NCBI RefSeq assembly: GCF_005502435.1
Contig: NZ_SCOU01000001.1
Span: 124,001 to 188,000, forward strand
Source: Methylobacillus flagellatus
Lineage (GTDB): Bacteria; Pseudomonadota; Gammaproteobacteria; Burkholderiales; Methylophilaceae
Reading direction: 5' to 3'
Length of the DNA stretch: 64,000 nucleotides
Shown here: positions 44,217 through 55,012 of the stretch, in pieces
Layout of the letters: every line of letters begins with the position of its first letter
Numbering within the stretch: the stretch's first letter is position 1
The notes under the pieces: generated by a model
What the model was told of the DNA's origin: nothing
The model's database searches: none
Seen by the model: only the letters and a program-made list of their open reading frames with translations
Made by a program: the position numbers and the translations under genes

Positions 44217-46667
44217 ATGCACAGCAATACAAGGTTTCAGCGTAAATTGATTCTGATGTTGGTAGCTAGCACCCTGAGTGCGCAGGCCTGGGCCGAAGAG
44301 GCTGCTGACACCAAGAATAAGTCCACAGTCAAAACGGATAAGGTGGAAGTGATCAGCACCACACCACTGCCAGGCATAGGCATCGCCATCGACAAGATCC
44401 CTGCCAACGTGCAAGTGGTGAAAGGCGAAGAGCTGGAACGCCAGCAAAGCCTCACCATCGCTGACTACATGATGCAGAACATGGTGGGCGTGAACGTCAA
44501 CGACACCCAGAACAACCCGTTCCAGCCTGATGTGAATTTCCGTGGCTTCTCCGCCTCACCATTGCTAGGCACGCCGCAAGGCCTGTCGGTGTTCATGGAC
44601 GGTGTGCGTATCAACGAACCATTCGGTGATGTAGTGAGTTGGGACCTGGTCCCCATGAACGCACTGGCGGGCATGCAGCTGGTGCCGGGTTCCAACCCGC
44701 TGTTCGGCCTGAATACCTTGGGCGGCGCTATCTCCATGCAAACTAAGCGCGGTGCCACCCACCGCGGTGGTGCGATCGAGTTTTCTGGTGGCTCCTGGGG
44801 GCGCCGTCATAGCCAGTTCGAATATGGTGGCAAGGAAGCCAACGGCCTTGATTACTTCATTTCCGGTAATTACTTTGATGAAGATGGCTGGCGTGATGGC
44901 TCACCTTCCGAAGTGAAGCAGTTGTTCGGTCAGCTGGGCTGGCAGAACGAGACCACGGATCTGAACCTGACCGTGGCGCTGGCAGACAACAACCTGATCG
45001 GTAACGGCTTGGTGCAACGCGAATTCCTGCGTGCGCAGGGCTACGACAGCATCAACACCAAGCCAGACCAGACCGAGAACAAGATGGGTTTCGTGACCCT
45101 GAACGGTAGTCATTGGTTGAGCGATACGGTGATGTGGAGCGGTAACGCCTACTACCGTAACGTACGTACCAACACGCTGAATGGTGATGGCAACGATGAT
45201 ATCGATACCGACGCCTTCGCCGGGCTGGGTTTTGTGGGCGATATCAATGATGTCAACCAGCGCAACGCCTTCATCATGAGTCAGTGCGTGGGCGGTGCGG
45301 ATGAAGATACGGCTGAGGCGGTGTGTAGTGGCGCACTCAACCGCAGCAAATCAAGACGTACTGGTTATGGCACGACTGGTCAATTCACTTTCAACCAAGA
45401 TGTGTTCGGCCGCAACAACCAGTTCGTGGTGGGCATGGGTTACGACCGCAGCCGTACTGATTTCGAGCAGAGTACCGAGTTCGGCTTACTGAGCCCCAGC
45501 CGTGGTGTGAATGGTGTGAGTGTATTCGGTGATGAGAACGTGGTCGATCTGCGTGGGGTGAACCGTACCTGGAGCATCTTCGCAACGGATACCTTCTCGA
45601 TCAACGAACTGTTGCACCTGACCATGTCCGGTCGTTACAACTACACCAGCGTGCAGAACCGTGACCGTATCAACCCGATCCCGGATCCGGACCCGACCCT
45701 GAATGACTCCCTGACTGGCAATCACACCTTCGGTCGCTTCAATCCGTCCATCGGGCTGGCTATCACGCCGAATAACACGACATCCATCTATGCCAACTAC
45801 AACGAGGGCAGCCGTGCGCCAACCTCGATCGAATTGGGTTGTGCCAATCCGAATCAGCCCTGTAAGTTGCCTAACGCTTTGGCGGGTGACCCACCATTGA
45901 GTCAAGTGGTGTCCAAGACTTTTGAGACGGGTGTGCGTGGTAAATTCAACTCCAGCATGGGCTATAGCGCCAGTCTCTACCGCACTCAGAACACCGATGA
46001 TATCCAGTTCATCGCTGCGAACTCTACAGGGGCGGGTTTCTTTGACAATGTAGGCAAGACTCGACGCATGGGCTTGGATATGGGCTTCAACGGTGATGTG
46101 GGCCGCTTCCGCTGGTTTGCTGGTTACAGCTATATCAAAGCTACTTATGAAACCGATTTTGCCATTGCCAATGAAGTCAACAGCAGTGCTGTGGATACTG
46201 ATGGCGATGGAGAAGGCGACACTATCCAAGTTAGAAAAGGCAATAACATTCCGGGTATCCCGCGTCATCAGTTCAAGTTGCGCGGCCAATGGCAAGCCAC
46301 CCCGAACTGGTCGATAGGCGGCAATGTACTGGCTTTTGCAGACCAGTTCGCGCGTGGCAATGAAAACAACAGTGACAACAGCTCTGGCGCCAAGATCGCA
46401 GGCTATACCATCGTCAATCTTGATACTCGTTATCGCTTTGGTAACAGCGGCTGGCAGGCCTTTGCCCGCATCAACAATATCTTCGATCGCGAATATTTCA
46501 CTGGCGCCTTGCTGGGTGAGACCTTCTTCAACGCGGCTGGGCAATACCAGGGTGGTGAAGATGACCGTTCTTCGCTGGTGGCACCGGGTGCGCCACGTGC
46601 TGCCTGGATCGGTGTGCGTTATGAGTTTGGTGGCAGGAACAGCAATACAGCTGCCAGTAGTAAATAA
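44217..46667 (+). CDS. TonB-dependent outer-membrane receptor
   Basis: An 816-residue receptor with a signal peptide (LILMLVASTLSAQAWA) and a plug domain: IPANVQVVKGEELERQQSLTIADYM, VNFRGFSASPLLGTPQGLSVFMDGVRINEPFGD, NPLFGLNTLGGAISMQTKRG. The 22-strand barrel follows, ending near WIGVRYEFGGR with a short polar tail. The TonB-box region lies about residues 30-45. Short acidic repeats (DGDGEGD; NGDGNDDIDTDAF) suggest Ca-binding or extracellular loops. The ATG at 44217 is 6 nt from GGGGAG; ATG at 44214 is possible. The ligand is unknown: no Fur-box was seen, and the next gene is a sigma-54 activator, unusual for iron-siderophore receptors. Confidence 0.92.
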   Translation: MHSNTRFQRKLILMLVASTLSAQAWAEEAADTKNKSTVKTDKVEVISTTPLPGIGIAIDKIPANVQVVKGEELERQQSLTIADYMMQNMVGVNVNDTQNNPFQPDVNFRGFSASPLLGTPQGLSVFMDGVRINEPFGDVVSWDLVPMNALAGMQLVPGSNPLFGLNTLGGAISMQTKRGATHRGGAIEFSGGSWGRRHSQFEYGGKEANGLDYFISGNYFDEDGWRDGSPSEVKQLFGQLGWQNETTDLNLTVALADNNLIGNGLVQREFLRAQGYDSINTKPDQTENKMGFVTLNGSHWLSDTVMWSGNAYYRNVRTNTLNGDGNDDIDTDAFAGLGFVGDINDVNQRNAFIMSQCVGGADEDTAEAVCSGALNRSKSRRTGYGTTGQFTFNQDVFGRNNQFVVGMGYDRSRTDFEQSTEFGLLSPSRGVNGVSVFGDENVVDLRGVNRTWSIFATDTFSINELLHLTMSGRYNYTSVQNRDRINPIPDPDPTLNDSLTGNHTFGRFNPSIGLAITPNNTTSIYANYNEGSRAPTSIELGCANPNQPCKLPNALAGDPPLSQVVSKTFETGVRGKFNSSMGYSASLYRTQNTDDIQFIAANSTGAGFFDNVGKTRRMGLDMGFNGDVGRFRWFAGYSYIKATYETDFAIANEVNSSAVDTDGDGEGDTIQVRKGNNIPGIPRHQFKLRGQWQATPNWSIGGNVLAFADQFARGNENNSDNSSGAKIAGYTIVNLDTRYRFGNSGWQAFARINNIFDREYFTGALLGETFFNAAGQYQGGEDDRSSLVAPGAPRAAWIGVRYEFGGRNSNTAASSK

Positions 46668-46692
46668 ACCAACAGGAGTTGACTGACTGATT

Positions 46693-48111
46693 ATGCTCGC
46701 AGGTGATTTGATGGAAAACGGGTCCTCCACAACGACCCTGCGTAGCACTCAGGTCCTGCTGGTCGAGGACGAGACCCTGTTCGCGCGTGCGGTGGTCAAA
46801 CGCTTGCAGAAAGCCGGTTGTGTGTGCGAACACGCGGCGACCATCGCCGATGGTCGGGCATTGGCGCGGCAGTTCGTCCCCGATATCGTGTTGCTGGACA
46901 TGCGCTTGCCGGATGGCAACGGCTTGGACCTGCTCAACGAATTCGTGGCCAAGAATATGCCCGTGATCGTGATGACGGCTTATGGCGAAGTCAATGATGC
47001 CGTCAACGCCATGAAAATGGGCGCGATCGATTACCTCAAGAAACCGGTCGATCTGGAAGAATTGCTGCTGGTCATCGAGAAAGCGGCCAACTCCACCAAG
47101 CTCAAGCATCATGTGGATTTTGCCAAGCAGCGCAATGCGCATGCTGCCGAAGGCGTGGAGCTGATAGGCGACAGTCCGGCCATGCGCAGTGTGCGCATGC
47201 AGATCGAGCGCATCGCGCAACTGGGCGCTATGGCGGATGCGACGCCGCCTACCGTGCTCATCAATGGCGAGACCGGCACCGGCAAGGATGTGGCGGCCCG
47301 TCTGCTGCATCTTTCCTGCAGTCGCAGTGACAAGCCCTTCGTGCATGTGGATTGTGCATCACTGCCCGGCGAGCTGATCGAGAGCGAACTGTTCGGGCAT
47401 GAGAAGGGTGCTTTTACCAGTGCGCAAGGTTCGCGCGCCGGGCTGATCGAGGCGGCCGAGGACGGCACTTTGTTCCTGGACGAGATCGGCGAACTGCCCT
47501 TGCCCTTGCAGGCCAAGTTGCTCAATGTGCTGGAGCGCCGCATGGTGCGGCGTGTAGGCTCCACACGTGAACGTCCGGTGGCCGCGCGCTTCATCGCGGC
47601 AACCAACCGTGACCTGCATCAGATGGTGCAGGAAGGGCGTTTCCGTTCTGACCTGTATTACCGGCTGAATGTGTTGACCATGATGATGCCGCCCTTGCGT
47701 GAGCGTGCAGATGATATGCTGATCCTGGCACAGCACTTCACTGCGCAGACCGAACGTCGTTATGGCTTGCCACGCCGCATCTTCACCGCCGATGCCATCG
47801 AGATGCTCAAACACTACCGTTGGCCCGGCAATGTGCGCGAACTGCGACACCAGATCAGCCGCGCCGTGCTGCTGTGTCGTGGTGATGCCCTCACCGCCGA
47901 AGATCTGGCGCTGGTGAACACCGCCAGCAATCATGCAGAAGCCAGCGCTCCTGCCACTGTGGCCGATGTGACGCTGGACGCTGCGGAACGTATGCTGATC
48001 GAGAGTGCTTTGCGCCAGGTGAATGGCAATGTCTCGGAGGCGGCGCGCAAGCTCGGTATCACCCGCATGGCGATGCGCTACCGCATGGAAAAGCACGGCA
48101 TCAGCAGCTAA
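46693..48111 (+). CDS. Orphan NtrC-family response regulator (sigma-54 activator)
   Basis: A 472-residue protein: REC domain with VLLVEDE and the phospho-Asp in DIVLLDMRLPDG (Asp69), an AAA+ domain with Walker A GETGTGKDVAA, the loop GAFTSA, Walker B TLFLDEIGELPL, and sensor/Arg motifs ATNRDL and FRSDLYYRLNV. A Fis-type HTH closes it (NVSEAARKLGITRMAMRYRM). The loop is GAFTSA rather than the standard GAFTGA that contacts sigma-54. No histidine kinase gene is present in the window. The start may instead be ATG 46711, 4 nt after AGGTGA. It lies 25 nt after the receptor gene and is probably cotranscribed with it. Confidence 0.92.
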   Translation: MLAGDLMENGSSTTTLRSTQVLLVEDETLFARAVVKRLQKAGCVCEHAATIADGRALARQFVPDIVLLDMRLPDGNGLDLLNEFVAKNMPVIVMTAYGEVNDAVNAMKMGAIDYLKKPVDLEELLLVIEKAANSTKLKHHVDFAKQRNAHAAEGVELIGDSPAMRSVRMQIERIAQLGAMADATPPTVLINGETGTGKDVAARLLHLSCSRSDKPFVHVDCASLPGELIESELFGHEKGAFTSAQGSRAGLIEAAEDGTLFLDEIGELPLPLQAKLLNVLERRMVRRVGSTRERPVAARFIAATNRDLHQMVQEGRFRSDLYYRLNVLTMMMPPLRERADDMLILAQHFTAQTERRYGLPRRIFTADAIEMLKHYRWPGNVRELRHQISRAVLLCRGDALTAEDLALVNTASNHAEASAPATVADVTLDAAERMLIESALRQVNGNVSEAARKLGITRMAMRYRMEKHGISS

Positions 48112-48165
48112 AGCCAGCGCCTCATCATGCTATCATCTCCGGCAATTCGCGTTCCGGAGCAGCTC

Positions 48166-49371
48166 ATGTCCATTGGTACCCCCCTTAGTAAAAACGCCAC
48201 CCGCGTCATGCTGCTCGGCAGCGGCGAGCTGGGCAAGGAAGTCATCATTGCCTTGCAGCGCCTGGGTGTCGAAGTCATTGCCGTAGACCGTTATGCCAAC
48301 GCCCCTGGTCACCAGGTCGCCCACCGTGCCCATGTCATCGACATGACTGACGCGGTGGCCTTGCGGCAGCTCGTCGAGCAGGAACGTCCACATCTGATCG
48401 TGCCCGAGATCGAAGCGCTCAATACCGCAGTGCTGGCCGATATCGAACAGCAAGGACTGGCCACGGTGATCCCCACCGTCAAGGCAGTGCAGCTGACCAT
48501 GAACCGTGAAGGCATACGTCGCCTGGCCGCCGAGACGCTGGGTCTGGCCACCTCACCGTATGCCTTTGCCGGCAGTCTGGCTGAGTTGCAGGCTGCCATC
48601 GATGCTGGCATAGGCTATCCCTGTTTCATCAAACCCACCATGTCATCGTCCGGCAAAGGCCAGTCGCGCATCACCAGCGCGGATGAAGTCGCTACTGCCT
48701 GGGACTATGCCGCCACAGGCGGCCGCGTCAATCAGGGCCGCGTGATTGTGGAAGGGCAGATCGATTTCGATTATGAGATCACCTTGCTCACGGTGCGTGC
48801 CCGTAATGCCGATGGCGTGATCGAAACCTGGTTCTGTGCGCCTATCGGCCACCGTCAGGTCAAGGGTGACTACGTGGAGAGCTGGCAACCGCAGCCCATG
48901 CTGCCACTGGCGCTTGAGCGTTCGCAGCATATCGCCAAGGCGGTCACGGATAGCCTGGGTGGCCTAGGGCTGTTCGGGGTGGAATTGTTCATCAAGGGCG
49001 AGGATGTATGGTTCTCGGAAGTGAGCCCGCGTCCACATGATACCGGCATGGTCACCATGGCCAGCCAGCGCTTCAGTGAATTCGATCTGCATGCGCGTGC
49101 CATCCTCGGCCTGCCGGTGGATGTCAGTCTGCGTGACCCTGCAGCCAGTGCCGTCATCTATGGTGGCGCAGATAGCAAGCAACTGCGCTACGAGGGCATC
49201 GCCGCGGCACTGGCCGTGCCAGCCTCGGATATTCGCCTGTTCGGCAAGCCGGAGTCATTCGCACGTCGCCGCATGGGCGTAGCGCTGGCGACCGGCGCGG
49301 ACATCGACGAGGCACGTGAGCGCGCCACACTGGCAGCCAGCCTCGTCAAACCCGTCAGCGATGACGCCTGA
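48166..49371 (+). CDS. purT: Formate-dependent GAR transformylase
   Basis: An ATP-grasp enzyme that forms formyl-GAR from GAR, formate and ATP in purine synthesis; 401 residues. The family start [17 protein letters not shown], the EIEALNT motif, [15 protein letters not shown]-like [16 protein letters not shown], the [12 protein letters not shown] phosphate loop and [13 protein letters not shown] are present. The ATG at 48166 has CGGAG 6 nt upstream and gives the standard N terminus; the frame is open from 48127. The TGA overlaps the next ATG by one base. Confidence 0.96.
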   Translation: MSIGTPLSKNATRVMLLGSGELGKEVIIALQRLGVEVIAVDRYANAPGHQVAHRAHVIDMTDAVALRQLVEQERPHLIVPEIEALNTAVLADIEQQGLATVIPTVKAVQLTMNREGIRRLAAETLGLATSPYAFAGSLAELQAAIDAGIGYPCFIKPTMSSSGKGQSRITSADEVATAWDYAATGGRVNQGRVIVEGQIDFDYEITLLTVRARNADGVIETWFCAPIGHRQVKGDYVESWQPQPMLPLALERSQHIAKAVTDSLGGLGLFGVELFIKGEDVWFSEVSPRPHDTGMVTMASQRFSEFDLHARAILGLPVDVSLRDPAASAVIYGGADSKQLRYEGIAAALAVPASDIRLFGKPESFARRRMGVALATGADIDEARERATLAASLVKPVSDDA

Positions 49372-49784
49372 TGCTGGATAACGTCGGGGAGCCTGGCAGC
49401 AGTCAGGCTAGCTTCCATACCCTGTTGGGCGGTACGGAAGTGGTGCGTCAGTTGGTTGAGGCTTTTTACGACATCATGGATGCGGATCCGCGTGCAGCTG
49501 GTGTGCGTGCCATGCATCCGGCGGACCTCACTGGTTCACGTGAAAAGCTGTTCATGTTCCTGACCGGCTGGAGTGGTGGGCCGCAACTCTATATCGAACG
49601 CTATGGCCATCCGTTTTTACGCAGGCGGCATCTGCCGTTTTCCATAGGCGAATCCGAGCGTGACCAATGGATATATTGCATGGTGAGTGCGATGCAGCGC
49701 ATCGGGGTGGAAGAGGCGGTGATGCTGAAACTGGCCGAAGCCTTGTGGGGAGTGGCCGATTTCATGCGAAACCGGCCGGGCTGA
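49371..49784 (+). CDS. Group II truncated hemoglobin
   Basis: A 137-residue 2/2 hemoglobin. Group II features are the B-helix LVEAFYDIMDADP (Tyr B10 position), KLFMFLTGWSGGPQLYIERYGHPFLRRRHLPFSIG with the proximal His, and Trp in the G helix (RDQWIYCMVSAM). The family binds O2, NO or peroxide. It begins on the purT stop, so translation is coupled, though no metabolic link is obvious. The short N-terminal extension ([12 protein letters not shown]) is not part of the fold. A 7-bp inverted repeat (CATGCGC/GCGCATG, 49795-49816) follows the stop. Confidence 0.92.
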   Translation: MLDNVGEPGSSQASFHTLLGGTEVVRQLVEAFYDIMDADPRAAGVRAMHPADLTGSREKLFMFLTGWSGGPQLYIERYGHPFLRRRHLPFSIGESERDQWIYCMVSAMQRIGVEEAVMLKLAEALWGVADFMRNRPG

Positions 49785-49923
49785 TAGGGCTATCCATGCG
49801 CGCTTTGATGCGCATGAAGACGTTAGCCCGCAACGATAAATGATAGAACTGGCACAGACAGCCTGTGCGGCAGGGTTGCCACACAGGTTGCTGAATGCCT
49901 GGCGGTTCAAGCCAGCTATAAAT

Positions 49924-50016
49924 TAACGGGCCGCTCAGCTAACTAACGGGGCCAATCAGCCAGTCAAGTCACCTGCTAACGGGTCAAGCCGCCCATTAGC
50001 GAGTCAAGCCACCCAA
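49924..50016. repeat. Degenerate about 20-bp repeats at the 3' end of the helicase gene
   Basis: Units beginning TAACGGG or TAGCGAG start at 49924, 49944, 49977 and 49997. The last two (TAACGGGTCAAGCCGCCCAT and TAGCGAGTCAAGCCACCCAA) are close copies. Read on the minus strand, they repeat the final codons and stop of the DEAD-box gene (GGLTR-stop). This looks like slippage-type expansion outward from the gene end. Confidence 0.65.
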
Positions 50017-51369
50017 TAGCGCAGCTAGTTCGCGTTTGGGCTTGCTGCTGCGCTGCCGTGGTTCAGGTTGTGGCGCATCAGCGGCAGGCTGATACGGCTG
50101 ATCGAACCAGGGGTCACTGCTGGGTTTGCGTGTGCTGCGTGCCGGCGTGCGACGCGGTTCTTCATCGCGTGAGCTTGAATCACGGCCTGTTGAACGTGCC
50201 GGACGCGCTGCTACCACAGGCTGAGCCTGTTCCTTGGTGATCTCGCGCTTGATCAGCTTCTCGATCTCCTTCAGGTACTTCTCTTCCTCAGGCGACACCA
50301 GCGAGATGGCCGTGCCGGAAGCCCCGGCGCGGCCGGTTCTGCCGATACGGTGCACATAATCCTCAGGCGCACTGGGGATCTCGTAGTTGATCACCATGGG
50401 CAGTTGATCGATATCCAGACCGCGTGCCGCCACATCGGTGGCGACCAGCACGGCGACCTTGCCCTGCTTGAACGCATCCAGTGCATCGATACGTTCTTTC
50501 TGGCTCTTGTCACCGTGGATCGCATCGGCACTGATGCCATCACGCTGCAGCTGGCGCGCCAGCTTGCTGGCAGTGAGCTTGGTCTTGGTGAACACGATCA
50601 CTTGCTTGGCATCGGCCCCTTGCAGCAGTTGCGACAGCAACAGATGCTTCTCGGCTTGCGCCACCATATAGACTTTTTGCGTCACATTCTCCGCCGTGGC
50701 ATTGCTGCGCGCGACTTCGATGAGCTGCGGATTGGTCAGAAAATCTTCAGACAGCTTCTTGATGTCGTTGGAGAACGTGGCCGAGAACATCAGGTTCTGA
50801 CGTTTTTTCGGCAGCAAGGCCAGAATGCGTTTCAGATCGGGCATGAAGCCCATATCCAGCATGCGGTCGGCTTCATCCAGTACCAATATCTGTACTTGAC
50901 CCAGCTGCAGCGTACGCTGCTCCACGTGATCCAGCAGTCGGCCCGGCGTTGCTACCAGCACCTCCACACCCTTCATCAGGGATGGCGTCTGCGTGCGGAT
51001 ATCCACGCCACCGAACACCACCAGAGAACGCAAGGGCGTGTGTTTGGCGTAGGCCTTGACGCTTTCTTCGACCTGAATGGCCAGTTCGCGGGTGGGCGTC
51101 AGGATCAGGGCACGGATAGGATGGCGCGCAGGCGAAGCACTGCTGCTCGCAAGGGGCAGCAGTTTCTGCAACACAGGCAACGCAAACGCGGCGGTCTTGC
51201 CGGTACCGGTTTGCGCACCTGCCATCAGGTCGTGACCTGCCAGCACCACCGGGATGGCCTGAGCCTGTACCGGTGTGGGTTTGGTATAGCCGCTTTCAGT
51301 CAGCGCCTGTAACAGAGGCGCTGCCAGTCCGAGGCTGTCAAAACTACTGTGCTCGGCGCTGCTCATCAT
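49996..51369 (-). CDS. DEAD-box RNA helicase, RhlE-type (second of pair)
   Basis: A 457-residue DEAD-box helicase: Q motif (PTPVQAQAI), motif [27 protein letters not shown] (LDEADRML), SAT (FSATF), and [10 protein letters not shown]. The C-terminal tail is Ser/Arg/Pro-rich and basic, as in RhlE, with a terminal [13 protein letters not shown]. It starts on the stop of the upstream helicase (TGATG) with no ribosome site, so it depends on coupling. The ATG at 51369 or 51366 is used; the TTG at 51372 is unlikely. The last codons lie within short tandem repeats. Confidence 0.93.
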   Translation of the reverse strand: MMSSAEHSSFDSLGLAAPLLQALTESGYTKPTPVQAQAIPVVLAGHDLMAGAQTGTGKTAAFALPVLQKLLPLASSSASPARHPIRALILTPTRELAIQVEESVKAYAKHTPLRSLVVFGGVDIRTQTPSLMKGVEVLVATPGRLLDHVEQRTLQLGQVQILVLDEADRMLDMGFMPDLKRILALLPKKRQNLMFSATFSNDIKKLSEDFLTNPQLIEVARSNATAENVTQKVYMVAQAEKHLLLSQLLQGADAKQVIVFTKTKLTASKLARQLQRDGISADAIHGDKSQKERIDALDAFKQGKVAVLVATDVAARGLDIDQLPMVINYEIPSAPEDYVHRIGRTGRAGASGTAISLVSPEEEKYLKEIEKLIKREITKEQAQPVVAARPARSTGRDSSSRDEEPRRTPARSTRKPSSDPWFDQPYQPAADAPQPEPRQRSSKPKRELAALLGGLTR

Positions 51370-52745
51370 CAAGCGAAAGTACGTGGACGACGATTGCCAC
51401 GGTCATTGTCGGTGCGCTTGGCAAAACGGTCACCATTGCCGTTGCCGTTACCCTTGTTGGCGGGTTGGCGGTCAGCAAAGCTGCGCTTGGCCTCTGGCTT
51501 GCCGGCATCATGACGAGGTGCGTCGTGACGTGGCTTGAAGCCTGGCTTGCCGCGTGGACCAGCCGGACGGTCGGTACGCGGTGCAGCACGCTTGGGTTCC
51601 ATGCCGGGGATGACCGATGGCTCCAGGCGTTGGCCGGTGAACTGTTCGATCTTGCGAACCTGGTAACGGTCTGCATGCGAAGCGAACGAGATCGCCACGC
51701 CAGTGTTGTTGGCGCGACCGGTACGACCGATACGGTGTACATAGTCTTCCGCGAACTTGGGCAGATCGTAATTGATGACATGGGTGATGCCGTGCACATC
51801 GATGCCGCGTGCTGCGACATCGGTGGCTACCAGTACCTTGACGTCGCCATGACGCAGCTTGGTGAGCGTACGGTTGCGTGCGCCCTGGGTCATGTCGCCA
51901 TGCAGTGCGGCGGTCTTGTGACCGGCAGCATACAGGTCTTCTGCCAGCAGGTCGGCATGACGCTTGGTGGAGGTGAACACGATGGCTTGATTGACTTCAG
52001 GGTCGATCAGCAGATGCTCAAGCAGTTTGTTCTTGTGCCCCATGTCGTCAACGAAGTGCAGACGTTGTTCGATGTTGGCGTGCTTTTCCTTTTGTGCGGC
52101 AACCTGGATGGTCTTGGGGTTGCGCAGGATCTGGCGGGCGATGGTGCCGATGTTGCCGTCCAGCGTGGCCGAGAACAGCAGGGTCTGACGTTCTGCAGTC
52201 AACTGGTTGCAGATGCGCTCTACATCGGGCATGAAGCCCATGTCCAGCATGCGGTCTGCTTCATCCAGGATCAGCATTTGCAGACGCGACAGGTCGATAC
52301 GGCCGCGTTCCATGTGGTCCAGCAGACGGCCTGGTGTTGCCACCAGGATATCCAGCGGTTGCGACAGCAGCTTGTTCTGCAGCGGGTAAGGCATGCCGCC
52401 GACGATGCTGACGCAACGGGCGCGGATGTGCTTGCCGTATTTACGTGCGGCTTCGTTGACTTGAGCGGCCAGTTCACGCGTTGGTACCAGTACCAGAATA
52501 CGTGGGCCGCGGCTCTTGGAAGGGTGTGGGGTGGCCAGCAGGTTGAGGGCTGGCAGTGCAAAGGCGGCAGTCTTGCCGGTGCCGGTCTGGGCCGAAGCCA
52601 TCAGATCATGGCCCGCCATGATTTCTGGAATGGCTTGCGCCTGGATTGGGGTTGCGGTGGTGTAACCTGATTCCTCGACAGCGCGCAGGATGGATGGATG
52701 CAGGTTCAGCGAGGCAAAGGTGGTGCTAACTTGTTCAACAGACAC
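51369..52745 (-). CDS. rhlE: DEAD-box RNA helicase, RhlE-type (first of pair)
   Basis: A 458-residue helicase with all DEAD-box motifs: [71 protein letters not shown]. The C-terminal 90 residues are disordered and basic with Gly/Asn/Arg motifs ([28 protein letters not shown]). It is a paralogue of the next gene, with which it is translationally coupled. Such RhlE-type helicases act in ribosome assembly and RNA decay. The long A+T-containing leader (52746-53089) could allow cold regulation, but this is only a possibility. Confidence 0.93.
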   Translation of the reverse strand: MSVEQVSTTFASLNLHPSILRAVEESGYTTATPIQAQAIPEIMAGHDLMASAQTGTGKTAAFALPALNLLATPHPSKSRGPRILVLVPTRELAAQVNEAARKYGKHIRARCVSIVGGMPYPLQNKLLSQPLDILVATPGRLLDHMERGRIDLSRLQMLILDEADRMLDMGFMPDVERICNQLTAERQTLLFSATLDGNIGTIARQILRNPKTIQVAAQKEKHANIEQRLHFVDDMGHKNKLLEHLLIDPEVNQAIVFTSTKRHADLLAEDLYAAGHKTAALHGDMTQGARNRTLTKLRHGDVKVLVATDVAARGIDVHGITHVINYDLPKFAEDYVHRIGRTGRANNTGVAISFASHADRYQVRKIEQFTGQRLEPSVIPGMEPKRAAPRTDRPAGPRGKPGFKPRHDAPRHDAGKPEAKRSFADRQPANKGNGNGNGDRFAKRTDNDRGNRRPRTFA

Positions 52746-53089
52746 AGAGATTCCCTAAAATGATAAAGCTATAAAGGGCGCAAGCAGACGCAGTCGCGTG
52801 ATAGACACACGAAGCGCAGAATACTCATGGGTTTGAGTATGCAGATTTACCGGCGCACGGGCATAGCCACTAACCAGTAAAATGCACAAGAACAATGCAA
52901 GAAAGCCAAAAACTGCAACAGGCTTAAGAAGGCTAGGGCGATGATTCATTGATGCATAGCCACGGCGGCTATCACCAAATCAGGCTCGCAGTATACGCAG
53001 ATGCCGCAGATTGTCAAAGCATTTGTCGAAATTGTAGAAGCACTTATGTGTTAGAATCGCGCCCTTTCAATGAACTGAAACTGCCACTC
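52746..53089. other. Divergent intergenic region between the helicase pair and typA
   Basis: These 344 bp should contain promoters for both directions. A TAGAAT (53052-53057) upstream of typA is the best -10 candidate, but no well-spaced -35 partner was found. A minus-strand frame (52755-52949) encodes a hydrophobic 64-residue peptide but has no ribosome site and may be leader RNA. Nothing else was seen. Confidence 0.4.
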
Positions 53090-54904
53090 ATGTCCCGCAA
53101 TCTTCGCAATATCGCCATCATCGCCCACGTTGACCACGGCAAAACCACCATGGTGGACAAGCTGCTGCAACAAGCTGGCACCTTCGCCTCTCACCAGGCC
53201 GTCACCGAGCGTGTGATGGACTCCAACGATCTGGAAAGAGAACGCGGTATCACCATTCTGGCCAAGAACACGGCAGTGAATTTCGATGGTACCCACATCA
53301 ATATCGTTGACACCCCAGGTCACGCGGACTTCGGTGGTGAAGTCGAACGCGTACTGGGCATGGTCGATGGCGTGTTGCTGCTGGTTGACGCCGTGGAAGG
53401 TCCGATGCCGCAAACGCGTTTCGTGACCAAGAAAGCACTGGCATTGGGCCTCAAGCCTATCGTGGTGATCAACAAGGTGGATCGTCCCGGTGCACGTACC
53501 GATTGGGTCATCAACCAGACCTTCGATCTGTTCGCCAACCTGGGTGCCACCGATGACCAGCTGGATTTCCCGGTGGTGTATGCCTCGGCATTGAACGGTT
53601 ACGCCACACTGGACATGAACAAGCCCTCCGAGACCATGCGTCCGCTGTTCGAAACGGTACTGAAACATGTAGAGCCACCGGTTGGTGATCCTGAAGCAGC
53701 CCTGCAGCTGCAACTGTCTGCGCTGGATTACTCCAGCTACACCGGCCGTCTGGGCGTAGGCCGCATCCGCAATGGCCGCATCAAGCCAGGCCAAGCTGTG
53801 GTGGTCATGCACGGTGAAAAGCAAGTCGCACAAGGCCGTATCAACCAGGTGCTGGGTTTCCGTGGCCTAGAGCGAGTCGCAGTAGAACAAGCCGAAGCGG
53901 GTGATATCGTGATTATCTCGGGTATCGACGAGATCGGTATCGGCGTGACCATCGCAGACCGTGAAAATCCGGTCGGTCTGCCAGTGATGGGCGTGGATGA
54001 ACCGACCCTGACCATGGACTTCATGGTCAACACCTCGCCGCTGGCCGGCACCGAAGGCAAGTTCGTGACCAGCCGTCAGATCCGTGACCGCCTGACCAAA
54101 GAGCTGCTGACCAACGTGGCGCTGCGTGTCGAAGACACCGGTGATGCGGACGTGTTCCGTGTTTCCGGTCGTGGTGAGTTGCACCTGACCATCCTGCTGG
54201 AAAACATGCGCCGTGAAGGTTTCGAGATCGCCGTCGGCAAGCCGCGTGTGGTGTACCGCGAGATCGACGGCGAGCGTTGCGAGCCGTACGAGATCCTGAC
54301 CGTGGACCTGGAAGATGACTGCCAGGGCGCGGCCATGGAAGAGCTGGGTCGTCGTCGTGGCGAGCTGCAGAACATGGAATCCGATGGTAACGGCCGTACC
54401 CGCCTGGAATACAAGATCCCGGCGCGTGGCCTGATCGGTTTCCAGAGCGAGTTCCTGACCATGACCCGTGGTACCGGCCTGATGGCACATATCTTTGATG
54501 AATATGCCCCGGTCAAGGCGGACATGCCTGGCCGTCGCAACGGCGTGCTGATCTCGTCCGAGCAGGGCGAGGCGGTGGCTTATGCGCTGTGGAAGCTGCA
54601 GGACCGTGGCCGCATGTTCTCCGTGCCTGGCGACAAGCTGTACGAAGGCATGGTGATCGGCATCCATAGCCGTGACAACGATCTGATCGTCAACCCGATC
54701 AAGGGCAAGCAGCTGACCAACGTGCGAGCTTCGGGTACCGATGAAGCAGTGCGTCTGGTGCCAGCCGTGCAGCTCACGCTGGAATCGGCAGTGGAATTCA
54801 TCGACGACGACGAGCTGGTCGAGATCACGCCCAAGAACATCCGTATCCGCAAGCGCTATCTGCTGGAACATGAGCGCAAGCGTGCGGCGAATGCCAAGCT
54901 GTAA
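53090..54904 (+). CDS. typA: Ribosome-associated GTPase TypA/BipA
   Basis: Translational GTPase, 604 residues, with EF-G-like G domain: [36 protein letters not shown] and SALNGYA. Domain II/III and the BipA-specific C terminus follow ([38 protein letters not shown]). The ATG at 53090 yields the family start [20 protein letters not shown]; upstream frame to 52949 is unconserved. BipA helps 50S assembly and growth at low temperature in E. coli. It is a single gene ending at a terminator and is divergent from the helicases. Confidence 0.97.
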   Translation: MSRNLRNIAIIAHVDHGKTTMVDKLLQQAGTFASHQAVTERVMDSNDLERERGITILAKNTAVNFDGTHINIVDTPGHADFGGEVERVLGMVDGVLLLVDAVEGPMPQTRFVTKKALALGLKPIVVINKVDRPGARTDWVINQTFDLFANLGATDDQLDFPVVYASALNGYATLDMNKPSETMRPLFETVLKHVEPPVGDPEAALQLQLSALDYSSYTGRLGVGRIRNGRIKPGQAVVVMHGEKQVAQGRINQVLGFRGLERVAVEQAEAGDIVIISGIDEIGIGVTIADRENPVGLPVMGVDEPTLTMDFMVNTSPLAGTEGKFVTSRQIRDRLTKELLTNVALRVEDTGDADVFRVSGRGELHLTILLENMRREGFEIAVGKPRVVYREIDGERCEPYEILTVDLEDDCQGAAMEELGRRRGELQNMESDGNGRTRLEYKIPARGLIGFQSEFLTMTRGTGLMAHIFDEYAPVKADMPGRRNGVLISSEQGEAVAYALWKLQDRGRMFSVPGDKLYEGMVIGIHSRDNDLIVNPIKGKQLTNVRASGTDEAVRLVPAVQLTLESAVEFIDDDELVEITPKNIRIRKRYLLEHERKRAANAKL

Positions 54905-54930
54905 GCGACAGCACCCGGCAGACGAATGAA

Positions 54931-54958
54931 AAACGGCCACTGATGTGGCCGTTTTTTT
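54931..54958 (+). terminator. Terminator after typA
   Basis: AAACGGCCAC (54931-54940), loop TGAT, GTGGCCGTTT (54945-54954) and further T residues: a 10-bp stem with T-run. Confidence 0.95.
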
Positions 54959-55012
54959 ATGCCAGCAACAGGTGTTGTGCTAGCTGACTGATATTGCAAG
55001 GGTGGGTAGGAG

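Noticed and set aside
52755-52949. Minus-strand 64-codon hydrophobic frame before the helicase pair
   Set aside because: No ribosome site, lies in the presumed promoter/leader region, and the hydrophobic stretch is too short a basis for calling a gene.
53021-53057. Sigma-70 promoter for typA
   Set aside because: TAGAAT is a fair -10, but the TTG-type -35 candidates give spacers of 14 or 23 bp, so it was not listed as a promoter.
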